From positions 55,436 through 119,435 of the forward strand of contig NZ_JAHXBF010000032.1 in the NCBI RefSeq assembly GCF_020103695.1: a DNA stretch of 64,000 bases, given 5' to 3'. Every line of letters starts with the position of its first letter. Position 1 is the stretch's first letter. A program made the position numbers and the translations under genes. Positions 43,070-52,886 of this stretch are shown one piece after another. Under the pieces are notes generated by a model. The model was not told the origin of the DNA. It saw only the letters and a list, made by a program, of their open reading frames with translations, and did not search any database. Source of the DNA: Hyalangium versicolor (lineage in GTDB: Bacteria; Myxococcota; Myxococcia; Myxococcales; Myxococcaceae).

Positions 43070-43849
43070 TCACGGGGCGTGGCTGCGCGTGGGCAGGCGC
43101 GAGCGCAGGAACAGCGCCACCCCCGACAGCAGGAGCCAAGGCACCAGGTGGCCGAACATCAGGTGCCCGGTCGTCCCATCCGAGCAGTGCAGGTGCACGA
43201 CGAAGAGGCTCACGCCGGCCGAGGACAGCCCCGCGGCGATGGCTCGCACCGGTTGGAAGGCGGAGCGGCACAGCAGCACCAGGGCCAGGGCCATCGGCGG
43301 AATGGACAGCACCACCTCCGTCTTCACACACCCCATCACCCCCGAGAGGAAGCTGCGAGGCGGCGCGTACCCGGAGCCTCCCAGCACCTGGAGGATGGCC
43401 ACCGTTGCCGCGCCCATGGCGAGCAGTGCCCAGGGGAACCTGCGGACCTTCGGGGCCAGCGCGATGTACGCGCCCCCGCCCACCAGCGCGAGGGTGAGGA
43501 GCGCCAGCCCAGCCACCACGGGCGGCGAGGCGGTATTGGCCACCAGACCCGCGCGCCCCAGGGCGAACAGGCCGCCCACCATCACCACCGCATACGTCAC
43601 CAGCAGCACCAGCAGCTCGCGCCACCACGGCCGGGCCACGGGCTGGACGGCCAGCTCCTCCAACGTCCGGGTGCGCGCCAGCTCCAGGCCCCGCGTCGAC
43701 GGGGGCGTGGTCACCGGCGGCAGCGTCTGGAGAGCCCCGAACCCCTCCAGGAAGGCGCGGCAGTCCTCGCACGAGGCCGCATGCGAGGCCAACTCGGGCG
43801 GCAGAGGGCCTCCGATGGCGTCCATCACGCGCTCGCACTGGGGCGTCAT
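43070..43849 (-). CDS. Anti-sigma factor, membrane protein (zinc-finger type, NrsF/DUF1109-like)
   Basis: A 259-residue protein from ATG 43849, which overlaps the sigma gene stop by four bases (ATGA). The N-terminal ~35 residues carry a His/Cys pattern (HAASCEDC) of the zf-HC2 anti-sigma type. About six transmembrane segments follow. The end of the TM block, HLHCSDGTTGHLMFGHL, resembles the His-rich motif of DUF1109/NrsF membrane anti-sigma proteins. It is predicted to hold the neighbouring ECF sigma factor at the membrane until a signal, perhaps redox or metal related, releases it. Confidence 0.83.
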   Translation of the reverse strand: MTPQCERVMDAIGGPLPPELASHAASCEDCRAFLEGFGALQTLPPVTTPPSTRGLELARTRTLEELAVQPVARPWWRELLVLLVTYAVVMVGGLFALGRAGLVANTASPPVVAGLALLTLALVGGGAYIALAPKVRRFPWALLAMGAATVAILQVLGGSGYAPPRSFLSGVMGCVKTEVVLSIPPMALALVLLCRSAFQPVRAIAAGLSSAGVSLFVVHLHCSDGTTGHLMFGHLVPWLLLSGVALFLRSRLPTRSHAP

Positions 43850-44478
43850 TCGCTCGCTTCCTCTCTCAACCCGGCCAGCAGCTCGCGCAGCCGCGCATAG
43901 CCTCGATGGGCGCGCACCTTCACCGCCGACTCCGTGAGGCCCATGGCCTCGGCAATCTCCGCGAAGCTCATCCCCTCGAAGCGGTGCATGACGATGGGAA
44001 CACGCTGGCCCTCGGGCAGCATGTCCAGGGCGCGCTGAACGGTCCGCTCCAGCCCCGTGTCACGCGGGCCCGCCGTGTCCGCGGCCACCGTCATGGGCAG
44101 CTCTCCCTCCTCGGTGAGCTCCTCGGGGCGTCGGCCGCGGCGCTGGTGGTCCCGGGCGGCATTGGTGGCGATGGCGTACAGCCACGGCTTCACCCGCGCA
44201 CCCTCCTGGAAGCGCCCGCGCGCTCGCACCACGGACAGGAAGGTGAGCTGCACCAGATCCTCGGCCGCCGAGGTGCTCCCCGTCAGCCGCGTCAGGTAGC
44301 CGAGGACCGGGCGCGAGTAGCGCTGGAAGAGCGCATCGAACGCAGCCGCCTCTCCCTGACAGAACCGGGCCATCAACTCCTCGTCGGACTGCCCGGCGCC
44401 ACTCTGCGCCGAGACCATTCCTGTACGTGGGAGGCCGGATTCGGGTTTCAGGGAGGAGGGTGACACAGACGCATACAC
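43846..44478 (-). CDS. ECF RNA polymerase sigma factor
   Basis: A 210-residue sigma-70 family ECF factor. The start GTG 44478 gives 20 extra residues before MVSAQSG; an ATG-like start nearer the domain is also possible. Region 2 shows GEAAAFDALFQRYSRPVLGYL, AEDLVQLTFLSVVRAR and KPWLYAIATNAARDHQRR. Region 4 shows LPEGQRVPIVMHRFEGMSFAEIAEAMGLTESAVKVRAHRGYARLRELL. Its stop overlaps the start of the membrane anti-sigma gene, so they are one unit. The target promoters are unknown. Confidence 0.93.
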   Translation of the reverse strand: MYASVSPSSLKPESGLPRTGMVSAQSGAGQSDEELMARFCQGEAAAFDALFQRYSRPVLGYLTRLTGSTSAAEDLVQLTFLSVVRARGRFQEGARVKPWLYAIATNAARDHQRRGRRPEELTEEGELPMTVAADTAGPRDTGLERTVQRALDMLPEGQRVPIVMHRFEGMSFAEIAEAMGLTESAVKVRAHRGYARLRELLAGLREEASE

Positions 44479-44539
44479 TCTACCCTGGGAGCCGAGTCCC
44501 AGGGCAGGGAGCTTCTATCAGGCAAGCACGCGGGCGGTG

Positions 44540-45541
<1,002 letters not shown>

Positions 45542-45623
45542 GAGATGCCTCGGCGGAATGCAGACCGAGCGGGAACGTGCTCAGTCTCACCGTGCATCAA
45601 CACCCCCCTATGTCATGGCACTG

Positions 45624-47003
45624 TCAGGACGGCGCAGATTGACGCAGCGCCATCAGCCATTCCTCGAAGGCGGGGTGGCCGTGGAGGGGCGCCAGGTCTT
45701 CGTCCGAGGCGGCATAGGTTCCATCCCGGAAGCCCAGCTCGGTGGCACGGTGTAGCAGGCGCACTGCGTCAGGGACATTGCGTGCACGCGCGAACGCACA
45801 GGCCGCGTCATAGGCGATCTTCGAGCTGGGCACATGCGCCAGCGCTGCTTCCCCCATGGCCGCGGCTTCGGAGTAGGCGCCACGGATGAAGAGCACGCGC
45901 TCGGCGCAGGAGAAGGCCATCGCCGGATCCACTCCGGGCAGTCGCAGCGCCTGGGCCTCCTTGCCGGCGCGGATGAGGGAGCCGGCGTACTCGTGCATCA
46001 CGGTGCGATCGCCGGAGTCGCGCCACGCCATCTCCCATAGGGGCAGGGCACGGGCCTCGTCTCCAACGAGTGAGAAGGCCGCGGCCAATCCATGGGTCTC
46101 CACGGGCTGGCCCTGCACCTGGGAGAAGTGATCGAGCGCGGTGCGCCCCTGGCCTTCCTTGATGGCCACCCAGCCCAGCAGGTAGTGGGCGCGGCTGGCC
46201 AGGTCCGGGGTCAGCGTGTCGCCGGCCTCGAGCGTGGAGACGGCCAGCCGGCGTGCTTCGTGGAGCTCGTTCTTCGCCAGGGCCTCCTGGGCTTGCTGGA
46301 GGTTGTGCACGAGCGGCACCTGCGCTTCGTCCACGGCGGCGGGCTTCTTCAGCACCTGGAAGAGGGTGCCCAGGGTCTGGAGGCCGAACATGGCGAAGAT
46401 CATCGTCAGGAACGGCATGCCGCGGCTGATGCCCAGGAACACCATGGCGACCGCGGTGAGCAGGGCCAGCACCTGGGCGGCCACGAAGCCTTTGGCCCCG
46501 AAGAGCCGCACGGCCAGCGCGCGGGCGATGTGCCCCCCATCCAACGGTGCCACGGGCATCAGGTTGAGCACGGCCCAGACGAGGTTGGCGGCAGCCCCCA
46601 CGCTGAGCAGGTAGTCGAGCACCGGGTCCTCTCGGCTCACATAGATGCTGCCCGCCAGGCAGGCCAGCCCCAGCACCAGCCCGAAGACGGGGCCCGCCAG
46701 GGTCAGCGCCACTTCCTTGTGCCAGGGGATGGGGCCTGGAGCGTTGGGGTGGGTGTGTCCTCCCATCCACGCCAGGGTGATGGTCGGTTGGTAGCCGAAC
46801 GCGCGGCTGGCCAGGGCATGCCCCAGCTCATGGATGAGCACGGAGACGAAGACGATGAACATCCACGAGAGCACGTGGAACGCCATCGTCCCGGTGATGC
46901 CGGGTCGTTCGGGGGGCTGAGAGGTGAGGGCGATCGCCGCCGACACGAGCAGGTGACTGGCCTGGACCTCGACGGGGATGCTCCCGAGTCGAAAGCGGAA
47001 CAT
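45624..47003 (-). CDS. M50-family (site-2 protease-like) metallopeptidase with TPR domain
   Basis: A 459-residue intramembrane metalloprotease from ATG 47003. The zinc motif is LIHELGHALASRAFG and the second ligand motif is VAPLDGGHIARAL; several TM segments surround them. Loss-of-PDZ simple form, like rhomboid-associated S2P subfamily members. The C-terminal half (from about residue 225) is helical TPR repeats facing the cytoplasm (NLQQAQEALAKNELHEARRL, YLLGWVAIKEGQGRTALDHF). The TPR fusion may dock a substrate, such as an anti-sigma factor, but nothing in the sequence proves it. Divergent from dusB. Confidence 0.93.
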   Translation of the reverse strand: MFRFRLGSIPVEVQASHLLVSAAIALTSQPPERPGITGTMAFHVLSWMFIVFVSVLIHELGHALASRAFGYQPTITLAWMGGHTHPNAPGPIPWHKEVALTLAGPVFGLVLGLACLAGSIYVSREDPVLDYLLSVGAAANLVWAVLNLMPVAPLDGGHIARALAVRLFGAKGFVAAQVLALLTAVAMVFLGISRGMPFLTMIFAMFGLQTLGTLFQVLKKPAAVDEAQVPLVHNLQQAQEALAKNELHEARRLAVSTLEAGDTLTPDLASRAHYLLGWVAIKEGQGRTALDHFSQVQGQPVETHGLAAAFSLVGDEARALPLWEMAWRDSGDRTVMHEYAGSLIRAGKEAQALRLPGVDPAMAFSCAERVLFIRGAYSEAAAMGEAALAHVPSSKIAYDAACAFARARNVPDAVRLLHRATELGFRDGTYAASDEDLAPLHGHPAFEEWLMALRQSAPS

Positions 47004-47094
47004 TGGCTACCACCTTAATCGTTGAGGGGGGACTGCGCAGGCTCTTGCTGGGGCACTGCTCTGTGGCAACCAATCCGCTAGGTTCCCGCCACCC

Positions 47095-48108
47095 ATGTTG
47101 CAGATCGGTCCTTACACCCTCCCCAACCCCTACATCCTGGCCCCGATGGCCGGGGTGAGCGAGAAGCCTTTCCGTGTCATCGCCTTCCGGATGGGCGCGG
47201 CCCTGTGTCCCACCGAGCTGGTGAGCTCCCAGGGATTGATGCGCACCAATCAGCGCACGCTCAAGTACCTGCGCTTCGATCCGGAGGTGGAGCGGCCCTA
47301 CTCGCTGCAGATCTTCGGGGGAGACCCGGAGGCCATGGCCCGCGCCGCCGTGGTGGGCAAGGAGTACGGGGCCCAGATCATCGACATCAACATGGGCTGT
47401 CCGGTGAAGAAGGTGACGAAGAACGGCGCCGGCAGCGGCCTGCTGTGCGATCCGCCCCGGGCCGCGGAGATCGTCCGGCAGATTCGCGCGGCCACGGGGC
47501 TGCCCGTCACCTGCAAGATTCGCTCGGGCTGGGATGCCAAGAGCCTCAACTACCTCCGGATGGCCGGAGAGCTGTTCGAGGCGGGCTGTGCGGCGCTCGC
47601 CATCCACCCGCGCACCCGCGAGCAGGGCTACTCGGGCAAGGCGGACTGGGGAGTCATCGCCGACCTCAAGCGGCACTTCCCGGACCGGCCCATCATCGGC
47701 AACGGGGATGTGAAGACGCCCGAGGACGCGCACCGGATGCTGGAGACCACGGGCTGCGACTTCGTGATGATTGGCCGGGGAGCGCTGGGCAACCCGTGGA
47801 TCTTCCGCGAACTGGCCGGCGGGGACCCGCCCACGCCCGAGGAGCGCTGTGAGGGGGTGCTGGCGCACTTCCGGGCTCATGTGGAGTTCGTCGGGGATGA
47901 GCTCGGAGCCGTCCGCAGCTTCCGCAAGCCCATGGCCTGGTACGCGCACGGGCTGCGAGGCGCGGCCGTCTTCCGGGCCGAGGTCAACGCGCTGGACTCG
48001 GCCGAAGCGGTGGAGGAGGCCGCGCGCCGCTTCTTCGCCACCGCTTCGCTGGACCTGACGGGTCCCCAGGAGGAGCAGGACGTGGACTATCGGGCAGCGC
48101 TGGGCTGA
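47095..48108 (+). CDS. dusB: tRNA-dihydrouridine synthase DusB
   Basis: A 337-residue FMN enzyme that reduces uridines in the tRNA D-loop. ILAPMAGVSEKPFR begins the TIM barrel. The catalytic motif INMGCPVKKVTKNGAG contains the Cys. CKIRSGWDAKS binds FMN/substrate, RTREQGYSGKADW supplies the conserved His/Arg/Lys region, and GDVKTPEDA and GRGALGNPWIF are phosphate-binding motifs. The layout matches the DusB branch. The stop codon lies inside the last 22 bases of the convergent glucosidase gene. Confidence 0.93.
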   Translation: MLQIGPYTLPNPYILAPMAGVSEKPFRVIAFRMGAALCPTELVSSQGLMRTNQRTLKYLRFDPEVERPYSLQIFGGDPEAMARAAVVGKEYGAQIIDINMGCPVKKVTKNGAGSGLLCDPPRAAEIVRQIRAATGLPVTCKIRSGWDAKSLNYLRMAGELFEAGCAALAIHPRTREQGYSGKADWGVIADLKRHFPDRPIIGNGDVKTPEDAHRMLETTGCDFVMIGRGALGNPWIFRELAGGDPPTPEERCEGVLAHFRAHVEFVGDELGAVRSFRKPMAWYAHGLRGAAVFRAEVNALDSAEAVEEAARRFFATASLDLTGPQEEQDVDYRAALG

Positions 48109-49403
48109 GGCGCGGGCGTCGCGGGCGGGACGAGCCGTCCTCCCTGGGCCACCGTGCGCAGGTACTCGCAGGCCGGGGTGGCGCGGCGCTCCATCGTCTC
48201 GAAGTCCACGTGGTAGAGCCCGAAGCGGGGGCCCCAGCCCTCCAGCCACTCGAAGTTGTCCAGCAGGCTCCAATAGAGGTAGCCGCGGACGTCCACGCCC
48301 TCCGCGCGGGCCTTCAGCACCTCCGCCAGGTGCGAGTGGATGTAGTGGGGCCGCCGCTGGCCGTTCCGGTCGTCGATGCCGTTCTCGGTCACCCAGACGG
48401 GCAGCCCGTAGCGCTTCACCTCGCGGAGGATCTGCCCGAAGCCCTCGGGGTAGTCCTCCCAGCCGATGTCCGTGAGGCCCCGGCCCACCCGGTCCCGGAA
48501 CTTGAACTCGATGAAGGGGTGGCGGGGGATGAAGCGCAGGTGCGCGCGGGAGTAGTAGTTGACGCCGATGAACTCGCACGAGCCCTTGGCTTGGGGAATG
48601 TCCACATTCGTGGAGGCCAGGCCGGGCATCGTGACGCGCAGCTTCCCGCTGGAGAGCGCCTCATGGAAGGCGTGGTTGTAGGCCTGGGCGCCCAGCCGCA
48701 CGATGGCCTGGTCCAGCGGGTGCCACCACCGGTCCGGCGCGAAGCAGAGCATGTTCTGCGAGATGCCCAGCTCCACCTTCCCCAGCACCGCCTGCAGCTC
48801 CTCGCGAGCGGCCACATGGGCGCGCACCATGTTCTCCATGGCGAGCATCGTCTTGGGACCGTCGCTGATGCCTGGGGGGATGAGCCCCTGGAGGTACCCC
48901 CCGAGTAGCACCACCATGGGCTCGTTGAGGGTGATGAGGAGCGCATCCAGCCCCTTCAGCAGGGGTGCGCACACGCGGGCGTAGGCGCGGAAGGCCTCGA
49001 CGCTGGCCGGGGAGTGCCAGGGCGTCTCGCGGTGGAACCAGGTGGGGTGGGTGAAGTGGTGCAGCGTCACCACGGGCCTCAGGCCCCGGGCCTTCATGCG
49101 CAGCAGCCGCTCCCGGTAGGCCTCGAGCGCCGCCCCGTCATACCGGCCGCGCTCCGGCTCGATGCGCGCCCACTCCAGCGAGATGCGGAACGCCGAGGCC
49201 CCCGCCTCCAGGGCCAGCCCATAGTCCTCTTCGTAACGGTTCCAGTGGTCCACCGCGCGGCCGCAGCGTGCGTGCGGCTCCTTCAGCTTCCCGGCGCGCT
49301 CCCACTCGGCCCAGTCGTTCTCGATGCCTCCCTCCACCTGATAGGCGGAGGTGGCCACTCCAAAGGTGAAGCCCTCGGGAAACGTCGTCTCGTCGGCACT
49401 CAT
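48087..49403 (-). CDS. GH1 beta-glucosidase
   Basis: A 438-residue glycoside hydrolase from ATG 49403; the frame is open upstream but that part is not coding-like. FPEGFTFGVATSAYQVEGG is the GH1 N-terminal signature. The acid/base Glu is in LLITLNEPMVV and the nucleophile Glu in VTENGIDD. DNFEWLEGWGPRFGLYHVDFE is the usual C-terminal motif. There is no signal peptide, so it is cytosolic and acts on imported beta-glucosides. The gene overlaps the 3' end of dusB by 22 bases (convergent). Three palindromes at 49514-49637 lie upstream of its start. Confidence 0.93.
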   Translation of the reverse strand: MSADETTFPEGFTFGVATSAYQVEGGIENDWAEWERAGKLKEPHARCGRAVDHWNRYEEDYGLALEAGASAFRISLEWARIEPERGRYDGAALEAYRERLLRMKARGLRPVVTLHHFTHPTWFHRETPWHSPASVEAFRAYARVCAPLLKGLDALLITLNEPMVVLLGGYLQGLIPPGISDGPKTMLAMENMVRAHVAAREELQAVLGKVELGISQNMLCFAPDRWWHPLDQAIVRLGAQAYNHAFHEALSSGKLRVTMPGLASTNVDIPQAKGSCEFIGVNYYSRAHLRFIPRHPFIEFKFRDRVGRGLTDIGWEDYPEGFGQILREVKRYGLPVWVTENGIDDRNGQRRPHYIHSHLAEVLKARAEGVDVRGYLYWSLLDNFEWLEGWGPRFGLYHVDFETMERRATPACEYLRTVAQGGRLVPPATPAPQPSAAR

Positions 49404-49513
49404 GGCGGGCGGCACCCTAGATGTCGGCTCCCACGGGCGGAAGCGCGGCGTGCGCTTCCCACTTCTGAGCGCCAGCGGACACTCGCTCGTGACGCGGCGC
49501 CGTTGCTTCCGGA

Positions 49514-49637
49514 GCCGAATTCTCGGCCTGCGCGCGGATCTCTTCCCGAGCCGATTTACCGGCCTCGCAGAGCGCTCGGCAGGTGGGCGGAGAGCCACGA
49601 AGGCGGTCCTTGAATGCGCGGAGGCCGAAAAATCGGC
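49514..49637. promoter_or_regulatory. Three operator-like palindromes GCCGA-N4-TCGGC
   Basis: Three 14-base sites lie in the 380-base gap between the divergent glucosidase and histone-like genes. Site 1 is GCCGA-ATTC-TCGGC (49514-49527), site 2 GCCGA-TTTA-CCGGC (49550-49563, one mismatch), site 3 GCCGA-AAAA-TCGGC (49624-49637). Each has a C after the right half. Centres are 36 and 74 bases apart. They end 33 bases before the -35 of the histone-like gene promoter. No other use of this motif was noticed elsewhere in the window. A dimeric repressor or activator is a fair inference. Confidence 0.62.
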
Positions 49638-49669
49638 CCTCGCCACGCAGTGCAATACGTCACCATGCG

Positions 49670-49698
49670 TTGACACACACGACCATCGCCTCTACCAT
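49670..49698 (+). promoter_or_regulatory. Sigma70-type promoter of the histone-like gene
   Basis: TTGACA (49670-49675, perfect -35) and TACCAT (49693-49698) are separated by exactly 17 bases. Transcription would start near 49705, giving a leader of about 80 bases before ATG 49784. It is the best consensus promoter I found in the window, consistent with high expression of the downstream gene. Confidence 0.65.
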
Positions 49699-49783
49699 TC
49701 ACGTCAAGCACTCGATCACGAAAGTGAGAGTGCAGGGCCCCACCCCCAATGGGTGCGGGCAACCAACTCAACGGAGGGATTGC

Positions 49784-49936
49784 ATGGCCGCGAAGAAGAA
49801 GACCGCGAAGAAGACGACGAAGAAGGCTGCTGCGCCGAAGAAGAAGACGGCGGCCAAGAAGGGCGGAGCGCGCAAGACCGCGCGCAAGACGTCCTCCCGC
49901 AAGAAGGCTGCTGCTGCTCCGGCTCCGACGGCCTGA
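49784..49936 (+). CDS. Histone H1-like Lys/Ala-rich DNA-binding protein
   Basis: A 50-residue, highly basic protein from ATG 49784, 5 bases after GGAGGG. It begins MAAKKKTAKKTTKKAAAPK and is almost only Lys, Ala, Thr and Arg, like the C-terminal tail of eukaryotic histone H1 and the bacterial Hc1/AlgP-type proteins. It likely binds DNA non-specifically through charge. Its good promoter, strong terminator and ideal ribosome site point to abundant expression. Reading frame, charge and ribosome site together support it as real despite its length. Confidence 0.83.
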   Translation: MAAKKKTAKKTTKKAAAPKKKTAAKKGGARKTARKTSSRKKAAAAPAPTA

Positions 49937-49977
49937 CGCGGTCGACGCGGGCATCAGTAACCTCTGATACCCGTGAA

Positions 49978-50006
49978 CGGCTCGGCGGACTCCGCCGAGC
50001 CGTTTT
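49978..50006 (+). terminator. Rho-independent terminator of the histone-like gene
   Basis: CGGCTCGGCG and CGCCGAGCCG form a perfect 10-bp stem around a GACTC loop (49978-50002), followed by TTTTCATTT. It lies 41 bases after the stop of the histone-like gene, and also just before the 3' end of the convergent SBBP-repeat gene. Confidence 0.85.
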
Positions 50007-50018
50007 CATTTGCGGGGT

Positions 50019-52727
50019 TCAGCGGCCGGTTCCGCTCTGGCGGCGGGCACCACGCAGGCCAAGCGCCACGATGAGCAGCAGCACCAGCCCGGCGGGGCCA
50101 CCGGTCGCACCGCACTGCCAGCCCACGGGCGAGTGCGGACCGTCTTCGTCCCCCGTCGGCGTTCCCCCGTCGGTTCCCGCATCCGTCGTGCCTCCGTCGG
50201 CTCCGCCATCGGTTCCGCCATCGGTTCCGCCATCAGGGGTTCCCCCGTCTGGCTGCTGGCCAGGGCAGGGAGTTCCGGGGGGTGGACGCGGGGGAATGGT
50301 GGGAGGCCCGCCGTCTGATAGCAGGACGAAGACGCCGTTCGAGGACACGGTGGCGGTCAGCCCATCCGTGTTCTTCGCCTCCACGGTGGCGAAGTACCAG
50401 GTGCCGGGCGTGAGGGGAGGAATCTCTCCCTGCGTCGAGGTCAGCGTGATGGACACGTTCCGGCCGACGGAGCGGAAGGGGGCCATGTCCGTGCAGCCCG
50501 GTGCGCTGCCCACGCCGAACCGGTACCCGTCGATGCCGCTCTCGTTGTCGACGAAGCTCCAGTTGGCCAGCACGGCCTCGTTGGACTCCTGCTTGTCCGT
50601 GTCCCCGGAGATGCCGTCCTTGACGGTGCCGACAGGGGGCGTGAGGTCATGGGCGTCGATGGAGATGACGAACATCTCGTCGCCGAACGAGTAGGTGAGG
50701 TCGTCCCCGCTCTGGGAGAGGTTGTCCAGCATCTCCGAGGAGCGCGTCACGCCCCCGATGACCAGCTCATCGTCCGGGCCGGAGGCCAGCGCCCGCACCT
50801 CATCCTCCAGGAAACCGCCGACATAGGTGCCCCACTCGGGGAGGAAGGTGCCGGCGTCCGGGGCCATCCGGAGGACGTAACCCTCGGTGCCGCTGATCTC
50901 CTTGTCGAACCCGAGCGACACGGGGAGATCCGGCGAGGTGGTCTTCCCGCCCACGAAGAAGGTGTCGAAGTTGCCGGCCGCGAGGGCGAGCCCCTCGTCA
51001 TCCCCGGAACCCCCCACCACCAGGGAGAGGTTCTTCTGGCCCGTGGTGGGGTCGAAACTGGTCACGAACGCATTGGCATTGGCTGGGACGGGGTTGCCAC
51101 CATTGGGGAAGTCACCGGAGTGGGTGGTACCCACCACCATGAGGCGGCGGGTGGGCGGCAGCTGCTGGATGACCCGGCCTTCGTCCTGGCCATGCCCGCC
51201 GATGAAGGTCCCCCAGAGTGGAGCGGAGAGATCCGGGGCCAGCTTGAGCACGATGGCGTCGCGCCCACCGTCCAGCTCGATGGGGGGCTCCTTGGGGAGG
51301 CTCAGGGGGAAGTCCGGCGACTCCGTGTAGCCGGTGACGTACAGGACGGGGGTTGAGGCTGTCGGGTCCTTCGCGATGGAGAAGGCCTCCTCGTTCCCGC
51401 TGCCGCTGAGGACCATCGTCTTCTCGAGAGCGCCGGTGACGCTGTCGAGCCGGCTGACGAAGAGGTCCTTCTTGCCCTTGGACACGCCGCCGTCCGAGGC
51501 AGGGCCGTTGGGCGAGGTGGTCGAGCCCGCGGCGTACAGCTTGTCGTCTGGTCCGAGGACCAGGGAGTAGATGTCCTCGTCACCGATTCCCCCCACGCGC
51601 TGGACCCAGTAGAGCGGGGTGCCCGTCGAGCCCAGTCGGGCAACGAAGCCGTCCGTGGGGCCTTGGAGGATCCCCGTCGAGCTCGGGAGGTCCTGCGAGG
51701 CGGTGGTGCCTGCCACGAAGAGATCGTTGTTCTTGCCGACGGCGAGGACTCGGGCGAAGTCGTCCTTGCTGCCGCCGAAGACCGCTGTCCAGCGCATGGA
51801 TCCGTCGGAGTTGTAGCGGGCGACGACCACATCGGAGAGGGAGCCCGGCTGGTTTACGCCGCCACCCTGGGCGCCGACGGGCCCCCCGTTCTCGTCGCTG
51901 CTCGAACCGACGAGGAGGACCTCACCCGAGGGGTCGAGGACGGTAAGCCCCGCGAGCGCGTCATTGCTCTGCTGACCCACGAAGGTGTTCCACCGGATGA
52001 TGGGATCGACCCAGACCGGAGCCCCGGGCTCCTTCACGTCCACTTCGATGACGTACTCCCAGAGGCCTGGGCTCTTGAGCCGTGCCTCGCGGTAGCGGCA
52101 GGGCAGATCGAGCGATGTGCCATCCGCGCGCTCCTGTCCGCAGCGCAGCCCGTCCTCGCGCACGATGCCATCCGCCAGCTCCACCTCGAGCGCGCGTCCG
52201 CCCTCGGTGATGCGCAGCGCCTGGGCCCTGTGCCACTCGAGCCGCACCTGGCGCAGGTCCGAGCCATGTGCGGCTCGCAGGCTGTAGGCGACTCCGGCCT
52301 CCTGGGCCTCGAGCCAGAGGTCCACTCCGGGAGCCACACCCGGGTAGTACAAGGCGCCCCAGGTGGGGAGGTCCGTCTTCCAGGACTCGCGAGGCCCCAC
52401 GAACCGGTGGACCCGAGCCTGGCGCGGCTGGAGAGGCTGGGGCTCCACGGAGGATGCTCCCGCCAGGCCCCAGCGCAACTCGCGTGCGGGACGGTGGGGA
52501 GGCGTCAGCTGCATCGTGACGCCCGAGGAGTGGAAGAGCGTGCGGGCCCGGGGCTGTTGCATGGAGTAGCGCCCCGGTGAGTCCGGCTGGGGGGCGATGA
52601 GGGCCACCATGGCTGCGGAGCGCGGCGGCCCGGGCGGAGCGGGAGGAGCCTTGCTCGCCAAGGAATCCGAAGCGGTCAGTGACAAGACAAGACCTGCGGC
52701 AAGACCGCCGAGTACACCCAGAGACAT
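50019..52727 (-). CDS. Secreted SBBP beta-propeller-repeat protein with MYXO-CTERM-like tail
   Basis: A 902-residue exported protein from ATG 52727 after GGGGAGGCG. MSLGVLGGLAAGLVLSLTASDSLAS is the signal peptide. The N-terminal ~250 residues have the DUF7948-like layout (FRSKTDL-type WKTDLPTWGALYYPGVAPGVDLWL). About seven repeats follow with the pattern DAFVARL ... GTxxGGxGxDExxxL, the SBBP beta-propeller. A fibronectin-III-like part and a low-complexity GGTDGG linker precede a C-terminal hydrophobic helix with an upstream Cys and ending LGLRGARRQ. That tail fits MYXO-CTERM sorting to the cell surface. Function: probably a surface adhesin or matrix protein. Confidence 0.85.
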   Translation of the reverse strand: MSLGVLGGLAAGLVLSLTASDSLASKAPPAPPGPPRSAAMVALIAPQPDSPGRYSMQQPRARTLFHSSGVTMQLTPPHRPARELRWGLAGASSVEPQPLQPRQARVHRFVGPRESWKTDLPTWGALYYPGVAPGVDLWLEAQEAGVAYSLRAAHGSDLRQVRLEWHRAQALRITEGGRALEVELADGIVREDGLRCGQERADGTSLDLPCRYREARLKSPGLWEYVIEVDVKEPGAPVWVDPIIRWNTFVGQQSNDALAGLTVLDPSGEVLLVGSSSDENGGPVGAQGGGVNQPGSLSDVVVARYNSDGSMRWTAVFGGSKDDFARVLAVGKNNDLFVAGTTASQDLPSSTGILQGPTDGFVARLGSTGTPLYWVQRVGGIGDEDIYSLVLGPDDKLYAAGSTTSPNGPASDGGVSKGKKDLFVSRLDSVTGALEKTMVLSGSGNEEAFSIAKDPTASTPVLYVTGYTESPDFPLSLPKEPPIELDGGRDAIVLKLAPDLSAPLWGTFIGGHGQDEGRVIQQLPPTRRLMVVGTTHSGDFPNGGNPVPANANAFVTSFDPTTGQKNLSLVVGGSGDDEGLALAAGNFDTFFVGGKTTSPDLPVSLGFDKEISGTEGYVLRMAPDAGTFLPEWGTYVGGFLEDEVRALASGPDDELVIGGVTRSSEMLDNLSQSGDDLTYSFGDEMFVISIDAHDLTPPVGTVKDGISGDTDKQESNEAVLANWSFVDNESGIDGYRFGVGSAPGCTDMAPFRSVGRNVSITLTSTQGEIPPLTPGTWYFATVEAKNTDGLTATVSSNGVFVLLSDGGPPTIPPRPPPGTPCPGQQPDGGTPDGGTDGGTDGGADGGTTDAGTDGGTPTGDEDGPHSPVGWQCGATGGPAGLVLLLIVALGLRGARRQSGTGR
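50155..50245. repeat. Short tandem repeats in the GGTDGG linker
   Basis: Inside the SBBP gene, units such as GGTTCCGCCATC and close variants are repeated in tandem (about 50205-50235), giving the GGT/GGA-Asp repeats of the linker. Such low-complexity DNA may vary in copy number by slippage. It is in frame in multiples of three bases. Confidence 0.5.
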
Positions 52728-52886
52728 GAGACGCCTCCCCCCAGGCTCATCATTTCTCGGAGCCCGGTCCACGGACCTGGGATACCGCGAAGTGCATGGC
52801 CTACGCCACCCACACAGGGTGGGGGGGCCTCGGCAGGGGCTTTGTCTCGGACACACGTCGAGACCAGCGAGGAGGTCCCGGGGCAG

